A program made the position numbers and the translations under genes. Below the pieces are notes generated by a model. That model saw only the letters and a program-made list of their open reading frames with translations, was not told the origin of the DNA and did not search any database. A stretch of DNA of 64,000 nucleotides from Hortaea werneckii (lineage: Eukaryota > Ascomycota > Dothideomycetes > Mycosphaerellales > Teratosphaeriaceae): the NCBI GenBank assembly GCA_037044905.1, contig JBAOKB010000174.1, forward strand, positions 1 through 64,000, read 5' to 3'. Shown piece after piece: positions 1 to 10,392 of the stretch (positions are counted from its first letter, which is position 1; the number at the start of each line of letters is the position of its first letter).

Positions 1-272
1 TCACCGCGAGTCTCGCTGGCGATTTAAAGGGTATCTGTAAAAATCCAAACCAACCTCATCTCAATGAAGACGGTTGCTTGTGGTTGCTGATCTGTGGGGT
101 TGCGCCTGCGTGTGGCACGGATCCAAGGATGCTTACTTGAGAGCGAAAAGCTGCGCAGTGATTGGGATCTATGCTAATCGCTTCATGGCGATCAAGAATT
201 GACGGAGCCCGCGGTTGTAAAGATTGCAGGACGTCTTGTAGGTCCTCGTTGTGAACCACGTCAGTACATCCC

Positions 273-1131
273 TTACCAAATACCAAACCATTTCTTCTTC
301 GCCGGCTGCGTCTTGCCCTCGAAGTCCACGAACGACCCATCGTCGGCAGCGGCCACAGCCTCCTTCACTTCGGTCGCTACAGGACTAGCATCTGTGTCTG
401 GCGCTACTGCCGCGGCTCTCCCACCTTCTCGGTCTGCTGGTCCGAGGTTGTCTTCGTCAGACCTTGCTGTCCAACCTCCAAATACGCCGCTTTCGTTGGA
501 CTCGATGCCATGGGCCTTCCGGAACTCGGACCGCTTAGCAACATCGTCCATCTTCGCCTTTCTCCGCTCGGCCGTCTCGGCGCTCGTGTAGGCGACATGC
601 ATCTCATAAATCTCAGCCCAGCGGCCAAAGAAGGTGATGGGATGGGAGAAGAGCATGCTGTTCGGGGGCAGGAGGTCGCGGTATGGCGTCTTAGCTAGGA
701 AGTCTTGGAGCCAGATGCTGAAGGTGAGGGAGACGAGGATGGTCTGATGGGATTACGAAGTCAGCCAGGTGTTCAGCATCTTTCGTGGGGGGATTTATTC
801 CTACAATAGTGATCCACAGGTGGATTGTTCGGTCGGTGAGGAACCAGTGCATGAAACTGCCTTCTGGGGGCATCATGTGAGGATAACGCTTCGTCTTCTG
901 CATTTCCCGCTCGCGGTCGCTGAGTGCGGGGCCATAGTATTTGGGGCCTCGTGAGCGCAGGCGGGAGGGGTGTGAAGGTGGGTTGAACCGCTCTGGCTTC
1001 TCGAGCACGCGCGGCTTCGGAGGGGGAGATGTGGACGAGTACCGAAGGGAGGGGAAAAGAAGGCGGTGCTGGAGTTGTCTGGAGTGGAGCTGAAGGGTAG
1101 CGCGGGGAGGGAGTAGCCTAAGCGACGACAT
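273..1131 (-). CDS. conserved fungal mitochondrial membrane protein of unknown function
   Basis: Two exons (1131-805 and 743-273) with a 61-nt GT-AG intron give 265 aa. The N-terminus is rich in Arg, Ser and Leu without acidic residues for about 50 aa, which looks like a mitochondrial targeting sequence. A segment around HWFLTDRTIHLWITI runs across the splice junction into a hydrophobic stretch (TILVSLTFSIWL), giving one probable membrane span near residues 95-125. After it comes a charged helix (AEIYEMHVAYTSAETAERRK) and a low-complexity acidic tail ending KKKWFGIW. I recall similar proteins of unknown role across Pezizomycotina; no enzyme motif is visible. It is divergent from beta-tubulin, with 329 bp between start codons. 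The splice join restores an uninterrupted frame. Confidence 0.8.
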
Positions 1132-1460
1132 GGTGGATGTCTGTATACTCGAACATCTAATCCTCGTGCTGCTGCTGGAAGAGAATCCAAGGCTGCTCGG
1201 CCGGCATTGCGCACCTCGACTTCTGTCAGGCCCGAGGGCATTTTGTCACACAGTAAGCTCGCTAGCGTGGCCCACGCGCCCAGGCTTGCCGTTGTTTCCC
1301 TCTCCGCTCCCAAAACATTCGACAGGCGCCAGCTTTCACCGCACTCCCAACTCCCTCTCCCGCTCCGCTCTCCACGACCACGCGACTACGACAAGATTTG
1401 CGATAACCGTCCCCTACCCTACCGCAACAACACCCCCACAACACCGCCAAAATCGGGAAC
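1132..1460. promoter_or_regulatory. divergent promoter with CT-rich tract upstream of beta-tubulin
   Basis: This 329-bp interval separates the start codons of the mitochondrial protein gene (minus) and beta-tubulin (plus). On the plus strand about 1285-1380 is strongly pyrimidine rich (repeated CTCCC/CTCTCC runs), a common arrangement just upstream of transcription starts in highly expressed fungal genes. No TATA box is evident. A regulatory role is inferred from position and composition only. Confidence 0.45.
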
Positions 1461-3104
1461 ATGCGTGAGATTGTACGTGCAAGAGAAACAAGCCTATCCC
1501 CCTGACCCTGCAAACGCGTGCCCCGCGTCTGTGTCTACAATCATCAATGCAAGAGCCGAGCAGAAATCAGAGCCAACGGCCCGCTAACCATCTACGTGTT
1601 GACAGGTGCATCTTCAAACCGGCCAGTGTGTACGTATACCTCGCGAGCGGAAACGATTGAAGGATAGCTATTAACGGCGGTGAAGGGCAACCAAATAGGT
1701 GCTGCATTTTGGCAGAACATCTCTGGCGAGCATGGCTTGGACGGCGCTGGCGTGTACGTGGAATCTCGCCCGCGGTACAGAAGGCTACAAGACTGACAAC
1801 ACTCAGGTACAATGGCACGTCTGACCTCCAGCTTGAGCGCATGAACGTTTACTTCAACGAGGTACAGATCCGGAAGTTGCGCCTGAGGCTGCCAAGACCT
1901 GCACTAACGCACTAGACAGGCTTCCGGCAACAAGTATGTCCCGCGTGCCGTCCTCGTCGACTTGGAGCCGGGCACCATGGACGCTGTCCGCGCTGGCCCA
2001 TTCGGCAACCTCTTCCGCCCCGACAACTTCGTCTTCGGTCAGTCTGGTGCCGGCAACAACTGGGCCAAGGGTCACTACACGGAGGGTGCTGAGCTGGTTG
2101 ACAATGTCCTCGACGTCGTCCGTCGTGAGGCTGAGGGCTGTGACTGCCTCCAGGGTTTCCAGATCACCCACTCCCTCGGTGGTGGTACTGGTGCCGGTAT
2201 GGGTACACTCTTGATCAGCAAGATCCGTGAGGAGTTCCCTGACCGTATGATGGCCACTTTCTCCGTCATGCCCTCCCCCAAGGTCTCCGACACCGTTGTC
2301 GAGCCCTACAACGCCACCCTCTCCGTCCACCAGCTCGTCGAGAACTCAGACGAGACCTTCTGTATCGACAACGAGGCCCTCTACGACATCTGCATGCGCA
2401 CGCTGAAGCTGAACAACCCGAGCTACGGCGACCTGAACCACCTCGTCTCCGCCGTCATGTCCGGCATCACCACTTGCCTGCGCTTCCCAGGCCAGCTCAA
2501 CAGCGACTTGCGCAAGCTCGCCGTCAACATGGTGCCATTCCCGCGTCTGCACTTCTTCATGGTCGGTTTCGCTCCGCTTACCAGCCGTGGCGCCTACAGC
2601 TTCCGCGCTGTCTCCGTGCCTGAGCTCACCCAGCAGATCTTCGACCCGAAGAACATGATGGCCGCCTCGGACTTCCGCAACGGCCGTTACCTGACCTGCT
2701 CCGCCATCTACCGCGGTAAGGTCTCCATGAAGGAGGTTGAGGACCAGATCCGCAACGTCCAGAACAAGAACACCGCCTACTTCGTTGAGTGGATCCCGAA
2801 CAACGTCCAGACCGCTCTGTGCTCCATCCCGCCGCGTGGCCTGAAGATGAGCTCCACCTTCGTCGGCAACAGCACCTCGATCCAGGAGCTCTTCAAGCGT
2901 GTCGGTGACCAGTTCACCGCCATGTTCAGGCGCAAGGCTTTCTTGCACTGGTACACTGGCGAGGGTATGGACGAGATGGAATTCACTGAGGCTGAGAGCA
3001 ACATGAACGACCTGGTCTCCGAATACCAGCAGTACCAGGAGGCCTCTGTCTCTGAGGGTGAGGAGGAGTACGACGAGGAGGTCCCGCTTGAGGGCGAGGA
3101 GTAA
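1461..3104 (+). CDS. TUB2: beta-tubulin
   Basis: Beta subunit of the alpha/beta-tubulin dimer, a GTP-binding cytoskeletal protein of microtubules and spindles. Five exons: 1461-1472, 1606-1629, 1686-1753, 1807-1861 and 1920-3104, giving 447 aa, the normal length. The first exon encodes only MREI, the autoregulatory N-terminus; the second only VHLQTGQC. The tubulin signature GGGTGAGMG lies at about residues 140-148 and the tail is acidic (EGEEEYDEEVPLEGEE). The concentration of introns in the first 55 codons is usual for fungal beta-tubulins. Residues tied to benzimidazole resistance are wild type: F167, E198 and F200. All four introns are GT-AG. This is the only tubulin gene in the window. 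Confidence 0.98.
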
Positions 3105-3870
3105 GCTTTGTCGATATGACATACATCAAGATGCAAGCAAACAGGTGAAGCACTGCACTTTTTGAAAGTGCTTTCTGTTGTGCTTGGGCGAGGTTGATGA
3201 AATTGATGCAGCACTGGCGCTCTCTATATGTGTTTGGTAGCGTCTTGCAATGAGTAACTGTAATTGCTTCTTTTTAACTATTCAGCTCTTCACAATCTGC
3301 GGCGTAAGCTAGTTTCGTAAATCAATGCGAGGCATCACGGATTCAAACGGCAATTGTGTTGGGGAATAGGCTGTGTATTCAGCATTTGACAGTCTATCCT
3401 AGCTCCACCAATCGCTCTTGTGCGTCCCTTTCCGCCCATCGTACAAGATGCGCTCCTGGAACCCTGCGCCGCCTTCACGAGCGATTGCATCGCAAGCTTT
3501 CACAAGCCCTGGCCGTCGATCGAAAGCATTGTGGATCCTCTTCGGCCGTGGGGAGGTCCTTTGGACTGGCGACGACGTTGTTGCTTATGCCTCACCCGTC
3601 AAACGGCAGGGTTAGAGTGGCGATTCATCTCATCCGACCGGCATACGCGGCGAGTTCTCTGGAGGAGACGGGGACTGCGTTTGACTAGAGTTGTAATTAG
3701 ACAGGCTATGCGATTGGGAAACTCGAACATCATAGTCACCTCCATCGGATCTTTTGCTTTCTGTGACTCGTTGTCTGAGAACCTCTCAATCGGTTTGTCT
3801 GGCACGAGCAATTAGCAACTCTCTCTTCCTCTCTTTCTCTCGTGTTAGACACAAGACGAGGGATTGAATC

Positions 3871-4023
3871 CTACTTCTTATCTGATGCAATCGCCACTTT
3901 GCTAGAGGGAGAAGAGGGGGACGAAGGCGTCGAGGGAGTCGAAGAAGGCGGCGAAGGTCTTTGGGGACCGAAGGCTTTGGGCCCCTTGGGGAGGTATGTG
4001 GAATCGTAGCCGCCTCGGGGCAT
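3871..4023 (-). CDS. possible small proline/serine-rich protein
   Basis: A 50-aa reading frame starting MPRGGYDSTYLPKGPKAFGP, followed by a run of Pro-Ser repeats and ending KVAIASDKK. The MPRGG start and the GPKAFGP segment look like real protein rather than noise, and short Pezizomycotina proteins with MPRGG starts exist, but I cannot tie this one to a named family. The frame continues 28 codons further upstream to another ATG at 4107. It has no signal peptide. It may be spurious. Confidence 0.3.
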   Translation of the reverse strand: MPRGGYDSTYLPKGPKAFGPQRPSPPSSTPSTPSSPSSPSSKVAIASDKK

Positions 4024-5003
4024 TGTGATTAAAGGGTAGGATGGAGAGGAGAGGTTTACGGAGGGACAAGAGGGTCGTTCTTGCAATGCACCACTCGGAC
4101 TTTGCACAAGTCTCGGCTATTCACGATCTTGACCAGCAATGGGAAACAGAGTGAACCAACGACTGTCAGTTCGAGGTCTTCTTATCACACTCTCTGTCGT
4201 CTCATCGCGTCCGAGCGCCTTATGCTATGAACATGCGACGCCCAAAGGGGCAAAAACACAATCAGCAAAATGCCATACCGCCTTCACCGATTCATCATCA
4301 TGAAATCGATAAACGGGATCGCGACATGGAACGCCTTGGACAAGGGCTCCGACCGCTGCGTGTGAGGGCCAAGTGGCTGACACCCGACGAATGGTGCTAA
4401 TCAGGGGAGGAAATAGTGATAGACCAGCTATCCCGGCTCACCGCAAAGCCGGGTCTTCCCCTCCCACCTTCTCCCCCATCTTCCAACGTGCGTTGTGCGT
4501 GAACGCTGCTGCAGAACAAGCGGTGGACGTCTGACGCTAGGGGGCGGGACTAGTTGCCCAGGTGCATACGAGTCTTGGGATAAGCGTTTCCTCCCCGTTG
4601 CTCCCCCACGCCCTACCTAAGAGGGGCAGAGATCCAACGTTTGCGTCCCTTTCTCGCCAAGAATGCCGTCGGAGCAGTCCATATGTTTCATATTTGGTCC
4701 TCTTACCACACTTGAACGAGAGTGATGAGTCGGATGATTCGGCTGGATCACCAACCTGCATGATGTGGCGTGCTGGATTCGGACGCGGGCGGTGTGATCG
4801 AGCCGCGTTGCTTTCGAGGCGCCTCACCGCCGTTCCTGGCTGAAGGGTTACGGTACTATAAGTCAGACAAGTCGACGCTTGGCATCTTAGTGCAATGCAA
4901 TCAGCTATGCGCCATCTTTCAAGAAGGCGACCTCACAATGATGAGATAGAATGAGTGCTTGCTCTTGACCGGGCTGCACGGTGGTCAGGGACCTCGTTTG
5001 AGG

Positions 5004-5027
5004 TAGGGTTAGGGTTGGGGTTACGGG
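5004..5027 (+). repeat. interstitial telomere-like TTAGGG repeat
   Basis: A short head-to-tail array of TAGGGT-type units: two exact TTAGGG-register units followed by variants with GGGG and ACGGG. TTAGGG is the telomere repeat of most filamentous ascomycetes. Interstitial copies arise from end fusion, from repair of breaks by telomerase, or serve as telobox-type factor sites. It lies in the gene-poor interval and not in front of a recognised gene. Confidence 0.55.
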
Positions 5028-5205
5028 TACCTTGTGGTAAATGATGGACTGCGACATGAATTTACTCTCCTACCTCTTTGGTCGTGGTGACATCTTACTC
5101 CATTGCCGTGGTGTTGGTGACTGTCCTATTCGCTCCAATGAAATACAATGCTCCGAATGCCCTTTACTAAACGTAAGTATCCACTTTTCTTGTCCATGTT
5201 ACAAG

Positions 5206-5561
5206 CTACATGAATCTTCTAAACATGATGAGCCACAGCGTAGCCAACCCTGCAACCGTGCCGTAGCCAGTGATGTCTGCGTTGGCCCCGCTTGTACTCA
5301 CTCCGTTCACGTCTCGATTGCAAAATGATCCGCCAACGCTAAAATTCGAGATCTGATCATAGGCGCAACTTATGAAATCGGACGAATTCGTTGCGCAGTA
5401 CTGCCAGCAACCTTCCGATACTTGTACGGGCCCGGTGCAGCAAGCCGATAAGTTGGTGAAAGGTGTTTCCGAAGGCCAGCTAATACCGCAGAGTCGTGTG
5501 TCATTATCCCTCCACCCAGGAGGTAAATCTTGAAGCTGGAGGCTGTCCGGGTGGCAGTTTG
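5206..5561 (-). pseudogene. 3' exon of a cysteine-rich, probably GPI-anchored surface protein
   Basis: On the minus strand, an acceptor (CAACAG at 5567-5562) opens a frame of about 118 codons to a TAG at 5208-5206. It reads NCHPDSLQLQDLPPGWRD, then NDTRLCGISWPSETPF, NLSACCTGPVQV, GCWQYCATNSSDF and SVGGSFCN. It ends in a Ser/Gly linker and a hydrophobic tail (GTVAGLATLWLIMF) like a GPI-attachment signal. The Cys spacing, N-glycosylation sequons and tail fit small secreted Cys-rich proteins of plant-associated ascomycetes. I could not find a signal-peptide exon upstream: the frame hits a TGA at 5574-5572, and the nearest ATG frames (to about 5820) are not hydrophobic. It is either a decayed gene or one with a distant first exon. 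Confidence 0.5.
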
Positions 5562-6621
5562 CTGTTGACCATCAACTTGTGCATTGAAAGCGGGGGCAGT
5601 TGCAAATCGTACAGAAGTTTCGCGACATGTCGTCGTCGCTCATCATAACCAATACAGTCCTGTTCTTGTTACTGATCGTGCTTCGTTTCTTTCAAACGTG
5701 GTTGGTAAAGGGACAGACCGGGGTAAAATCGGCGTTGCTTGGGGTTGCGGGTCGATGAAAACGTGGGATGAAATAGAAAAACATTTAACTTGACCATCCT
5801 TTCCCGAAATAAACTGTACCGAAACGTCAAAGACCCTGCTTGGTCACATGCTCTTTATCGCTTGGATGTTTGTAGGACGTATATCCAACTCGAGGAATGG
5901 ATGCGTTCCAAGGTTGCTGTGCTCAGGGAAGGAAGCTTGGCCTGCGTCAGCCCTCCGCGGTTGCACGGCCGCGTTTAGACTATACCAATCGCCTCGTCCA
6001 AGAGCACTTTCAATTGTTACGGCGGGTATCGCTATACAGTAGGTAGAGCACCAACACCTCCATTACAAAGATACCAAAAATCGTGCTGCTTTGTCTACGC
6101 ACCTATGGTGAACTTTCGATTATGGCAAACCTCACTAGCGCGACTACATCACGCCTGATGTACGCAAGCTTATTGGCTCGCTCGACACGGACGCTAGCGG
6201 GATGTCAATATTTGGAGATTCTTGAGCTCATGGAGACCTCCCCTCGCCTGTTCCCCTCGCCGAGCTCAGCGGGGATACCTACACAAGCTACAGTACTCTC
6301 TCCGTTACACGGACGATGAAAGTGCTCACTGGACACAGCGTTGAGCTGACTCCGCCGACACGGAGCGAAGCAAGCCCTTTAAGTACTCGCCAGTATGGTG
6401 CATCCACATACATTCTAGAAGCTGGGCAAGCGATGAAAACTTCTGACTGCAGTAGCATACCCCCGCGACAGCTCTGATCATTGACATCCACTGCGAGAGG
6501 AGAACTCGATGTTCAAAAATTTTAGCAATTACGCTCCGTACAATACTTCATTAATTATTTGGGAATAGTCAAGCGAAGTGCAAACAACTTCTCATCTTCT
6601 GGAATCGCGTGACACACTGGG

Positions 6622-6822
6622 ATGCGCCTGGATGCAGAGTTCAATGTCCACATTGAAAAGCCCGAAAGACGACCTATGGCGTAGAGTTCAGGTATTCCTC
6701 CAACGCCTGACTATGCCTGCGGCGCTGCGCCTGATGGATCTCGCTGCTACGAGACGCAGCGAGGAGGCCATGCCCAAAAGGCGGTTGAGAATCTGCAGCA
6801 CGCCATCCCCTCGAATGAATGA
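6622..6822 (+). pseudogene. possible broken ORF with one internal stop
   Basis: From an ATG the frame reads MRLDAEFNVHIEKPERRPMA, meets a TAG at 6682-6684, and continues without another stop through GIPPTPDYACGAAPDGSRCY and ETQRGGHAQKAVENLQHAI to a TGA at 6820. The balanced composition and two cysteines after the stop look protein-like, but the family is not recognised. No splice pair that removes only the stop was found. It may be a relic or chance. Confidence 0.2.
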
Positions 6823-7190
6823 CGAGAGCAACGGCCATACATCATTGAGGGTATCGAGCCCTTATTCGTCAGCCGAAGCTCTACCATTGTAATACGGGAG
6901 TCCAGTCTATCAGGCGCGAACTTGTATCGGTATCTGGACTTGAAAAAATTGGGTATCATCTACTTACTCTGTTCTTCTGTAGCCTTCCGCCATAAAAATA
7001 CAAGACTGCTTCAAGAGCGCCAACCCAGACCGTGGGAGTACGCGCGTCCACTATGCGCACTCTTTTCGTGCCTGAGTCCGTGCTCATTCCCCAGCAGACT
7101 GAATCTCGAATGGCCCTCTGGTAGGTGTGGACCAGTGTCATGTCGAAACCTTGTAGGTTGATTTCCATGCTGTTGAGTCGTCTCTCCAGC

Positions 7191-7916
7191 TCATCTCAGC
7201 CCCTTTGGTGCTGCGGGAGCTAGACCTGGGACGCCACTGTATCTCTCTTCTCTCTCCGTCTTGAACGTAATCTGTACCCAGAACTCCTTGCTGTCGTTGT
7301 CGAACCATGTCCAGTGCCGGTCAGGACTCCGATCTACCTCCCTTGCCTGCAGCTTGAAGGCACACGTTTCGTAAGGCTCAGCTGCAACCAACAGGTACTG
7401 GTAGCTTTTGTCTGGCGGGTCCTCCACTTTCTGTTCGTATGCCGACATGAAGCGAATGCGCGGGACTGTGTTCTGGGCGATTTCGGGATATTGCAACTGG
7501 AACAATAGACCTTGCTGCCTCGTGACTGGATCGCGCGTCTTCGTGATCTTGTAGCCCGGTCGTCCGATCTTGACCACATTCTTCCGCACTTGCACAGCAT
7601 TTGCGCCGCTCATGTAACCCTCCTCCTCTTTCTTCTTGCCCAACTGCGCATCCCGCGCCGCTCTCCGCGCCAGGTTGGTCTGATGCTTGCGACCCTGCGT
7701 GTGGGCGAGATAAGAGCCATCGTTCTGGTGGACCGTCAAACACAGACGACATTCGAAGGAGCCGACGTGATTCTTGAAGAAGTAGGGATCCTTGTCAAGA
7801 TCGATTGTTTCAAGAGCCAATTTCCGCAGGCGTTCACGGCGGTCAGCGTTGGTGGCAGATTGTGAGGCTACACCACCGCCTCCGAACTTGGAACCCGCGC
7901 GATTCTGATAATCCAT
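7191..7916 (-). CDS. PRP11: splicing factor 3a subunit 2 (SF3a66 / Prp11)
   Basis: Subunit of the SF3a complex of U2 snRNP, needed for prespliceosome assembly at the branch site. The single exon encodes 241 aa. The N-terminus (MDYQNRAGSKFGGGGVASQS) matches the family start. The C2H2 matrin/U1-type zinc finger FECRLC...HTQGRKH lies near residues 53-78, followed by the conserved NLARRAARDAQ helix. The C-terminal half carries the RPGYKITKTRDP and RIRFMSAYEQKVE blocks typical of SF3a2. Animal proteins have a long proline-rich tail that fungal forms, like this one, lack. It is divergent from the tubulin cofactor E gene, with 199 bp between start codons. Confidence 0.96.
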   Translation of the reverse strand: MDYQNRAGSKFGGGGVASQSATNADRRERLRKLALETIDLDKDPYFFKNHVGSFECRLCLTVHQNDGSYLAHTQGRKHQTNLARRAARDAQLGKKKEEEGYMSGANAVQVRKNVVKIGRPGYKITKTRDPVTRQQGLLFQLQYPEIAQNTVPRIRFMSAYEQKVEDPPDKSYQYLLVAAEPYETCAFKLQAREVDRSPDRHWTWFDNDSKEFWVQITFKTEREERYSGVPGLAPAAPKGLR

Positions 7917-8102
7917 CTTGGAGGTTGTAATAAAAGATGTGGTCGGCCGGGCAGATGTTCAGAGTCGCGAACGAACGGAAAGTTCGAGGTCGAAGCTTGG
8001 GTGCACATGAGTCGGCCTAGCCGCTTACTCAGCTGGCCACGATTCGCTCAACTTCCGACTTCAGTAGACAGATATCTGCCCGTCCTGATACCCCCCTGTA
8101 GT

Positions 8103-8114
8103 TTTCACGTGAAA
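8103..8114. promoter_or_regulatory. perfect 12-bp E-box palindrome TTTCACGTGAAA abutting a start codon
   Basis: The sequence TTTCACGTGAAA is a perfect palindrome with a CACGTG E-box core, the target class of bHLH factors such as Cbf1/CpcB-type or Pho4-type proteins. It ends two bases before the ATG of tubulin cofactor E and lies in the 199-bp region shared with SF3a2. Binding is inferred from the motif alone. Its position at the start codon suggests it could be in the transcribed leader. Confidence 0.45.
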
Positions 8115-8115
8115 C

Positions 8116-9934
8116 ATGGCAAACTACGTTGGTCAGCGTCTATCTTTAAAGGGCCAACTGTGTACCGTGCGTTACAATGGGCCAGTCGCTGACAAGCAAG
8201 GCGAATGGCTCGGCGTAGAATGGGACGACACGACACGGGGCAAGCATAATGGCACTCACCAGGGCAAATGCTACTTCACATGTAGGTGACAGTCCGCAGT
8301 CTACTTTTCGCTCATCGCAGACCCACCTCATACTCACCCTAGGCAGAAGTGTATCTCCATCAGCCGGCTCCTTTCTGCGGCCTAACCAGCAATGGGACAA
8401 GCCTCGAAGCTTTCTCGGGGCGTTGAAGGAGAAGTATGCTTCAGATAACGACCCATCGGAGCATGAAGCCATTCAGATCTCTGCTCACAAGCAGGCTGAA
8501 GAAGTAGGCTTTGACAAGTTCGCCCGCCGGCAGGCTCAGCTTCGTGGGATTCACACGGTAGTGCTTGACCGGATGTGCATACGACATTCTCCTGATGATC
8601 CGGAAAGTTCAGAAATCGAGACGGTGTGCAAAGATGTAACGGATCTTGATCTTAGTAGCAATCTTTTTGAGACTTTGCAAGAGATCATTGATATTGCTCG
8701 ACGGCTACCTAAGCTGCGATGCCTGACAATAGATGGCAATCGAATTTCTCGACGACCTGTCCAGGAGAAAGAAGCACCGTCAGCAGGCTCTGCGCTTCCA
8801 GGAGTAAAATGGTTGAGCATATCGAGTACCCTGATGGACGCCACCGATGACACAGCAAATACAGAGGCCCCAGCAGTCCCCTTGAGCATGGCGAGTTCGT
8901 TTTTTCCAAACACAGAAACAGTCGTAGCCTGCAGCAACGAATGGCGCAGATCTTCTGGAGTACAGCTGCCGATAAATTTGAGAACTCTCGACGTGAGTGG
9001 CAATCTGTTCGAAAGCCTCAGCGATATTGCAACCCTGAAAGGTACCCCGGACGTACACACTATAATCGCAAAGAACTGCCAAATCCGCTTCGCTGGCGAC
9101 CCTGGTATCTTGCGAAGCAAACTCCATGCCGTCGCGGAACTGGACGTCAGAGGCAACTCGATTGCTTCTTTTGCCTTCATCGATCGCCTTGCTGCAGACC
9201 TGCCGTCGCTCCGCCATCTAAGAACAGCCGGGAATCCACTATATACTTCGCTCATGTCTCCTGACGACAAACCTCTGACGGCAGAAGATGGGTACATGCT
9301 AACAATAGCCCGTCTGCCTAAGCTAGAGACGCTCAACTACTCGAAGATAACAGAAAAAGAGCGATTGAACGCTGATAGGTATTACCTGAGCCAAATTGCG
9401 CTCGAGCTTTCGCTCGAGACCTCGGACGATGGAAGGGAGAAAGTCAAAGCGAACCATCCACGGTGGAAGGATTTGTGTGAAGAATACGGAGAACCAGCTT
9501 CATCTGGCGACCCAACACCGAAGCGGGAGATGGTTGATCCGAACAGCCTTGCGGCGAGGATGGTCAAGATTCATCTCTTCACTGAGGAGCGGAACTTTGA
9601 TCTGCACATTCCTAAGAGCATCAGCGTCTACACACTGCTTGGGCTTATCGCCAAGGAGCTGAAAGTGTCATCATCGCCCCTCAAACTAAGACTGTGGCTC
9701 GAGACCGGAGAGGAGATTCTGCCGGAGGGTGGCACACCCGAGAAAGCGAATGATACTCCGCAGTGGTGGTGCAGTGACGATGAGGACGATGAGCCTTCGG
9801 ATGCCGCGGGATATCGGGCAGAGAACGACAAGATGGCATCTAAGAAGGTGCAGATCGTGCCCAGCACTAGAGCGATGGGAACATTCCTCGAAGATGGTCA
9901 GACTGAGCTGAGAATCTTTGTCAGGAGAAGATGA
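8116..9934 (+). CDS. PAC2: tubulin-specific chaperone E (cofactor E)
   Basis: Cofactor E binds alpha-tubulin and, with cofactors C and D, releases assembly-competent alpha/beta dimers. Two exons (8116-8285 and 8347-9934) give 585 aa. Exon 1 holds the CAP-Gly domain (GEWLGVEWDDTTRGKHNGTHQGKCYF), and the junction rebuilds CYFTCRS...GSFLRPN, which matches the family. Leucine-rich repeats follow at about residues 120-400 (LDLSSNLFETL, LDVSGNLFESL, LDVRGNSIASF) and a ubiquitin-like domain occupies the last 100 residues. The start at 8116 is chosen because it precedes the CAP-Gly domain in frame. It lies 5 kb from beta-tubulin, a related function, but other genes there show no such theme. Confidence 0.94.
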
Positions 9935-10392
9935 AAATAGTGTTCCGAAATCGAGCTGTTTAATCACAGATGTCTACTGAAGAGGCGTTCTCTTGCTTCG
10001 ACTATGAGCATAGTACGGACTATTGCGAGCCAGGAACGTCTGCTCAGCCGTCGAATACGTCAAGAACGGATTGAAAAAGCAAAACTGACAAGTTGTGCTG
10101 CTCGACAAAGCGTAGACAGTAAACTAGACTCCGTCGGCCAATGGCATTCTTCCTTTCTCCGGGATATGTACTAAATGATACAACAGTGTGTTTGTGTTCA
10201 TGTAGAGGCGAGGAACTGATGATCAGCATAGCTTCGGGTATGCTACTCTGAAATGCAACCATTCTCACTGTTTCGTCTAATATGCTGCTTGGTCTCTTCT
10301 ACAGTAGACCCCTCTATCCAAGGAACGACCTACGGGCACTATTGGTCACGTGTAAACTCGCTCAGCGGAGATCCTTGTGCAGCACATAGGGC
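9935..10392. other. convergent 3' intergenic region
   Basis: 458 bp between the ends of cofactor E and the CHORD protein gene. No ORF with coding character was seen. A CACGTG hexamer lies near 10348. It probably holds only both 3' UTRs and terminators. Confidence 0.5.

Larger units (their letters stand above)
3105..7190. other. gene-poor interval
   Basis: About 4.1 kb between beta-tubulin and SF3a2 without an intact recognisable gene. It holds a possible 50-aa ORF (3871-4023), a telomere-like repeat (5004-5027), one exon of a cysteine-rich surface protein (5206-5561) and an ORF broken by one stop (6622-6822). A pyrimidine-rich run (CTCTCTTCCTCTCTTTCTCT) lies near 3821-3841. No reverse transcriptase or transposase motif and no long inverted repeat were noticed. 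Confidence 0.6.

Noticed and set aside
2346..3122. 258-codon open frame antisense to beta-tubulin
   Set aside because: Mirror of the strongly biased codon use of TUB2 (C-ending codons remove antisense stops); composition is Val/Leu/Gly/Asp rich and not protein-like.
3840..3900. Possible tRNA B-box (GGGATTGAATCC near 3860)
   Set aside because: Does not match GGTTCGANTCC and no A-box or cloverleaf arms could be formed around it.
7191..9934. Possible tubulin-biogenesis cluster linking beta-tubulin and cofactor E
   Set aside because: Separated by SF3a2 and a 4-kb gap, with opposite and unrelated neighbours; proximity is probably chance.
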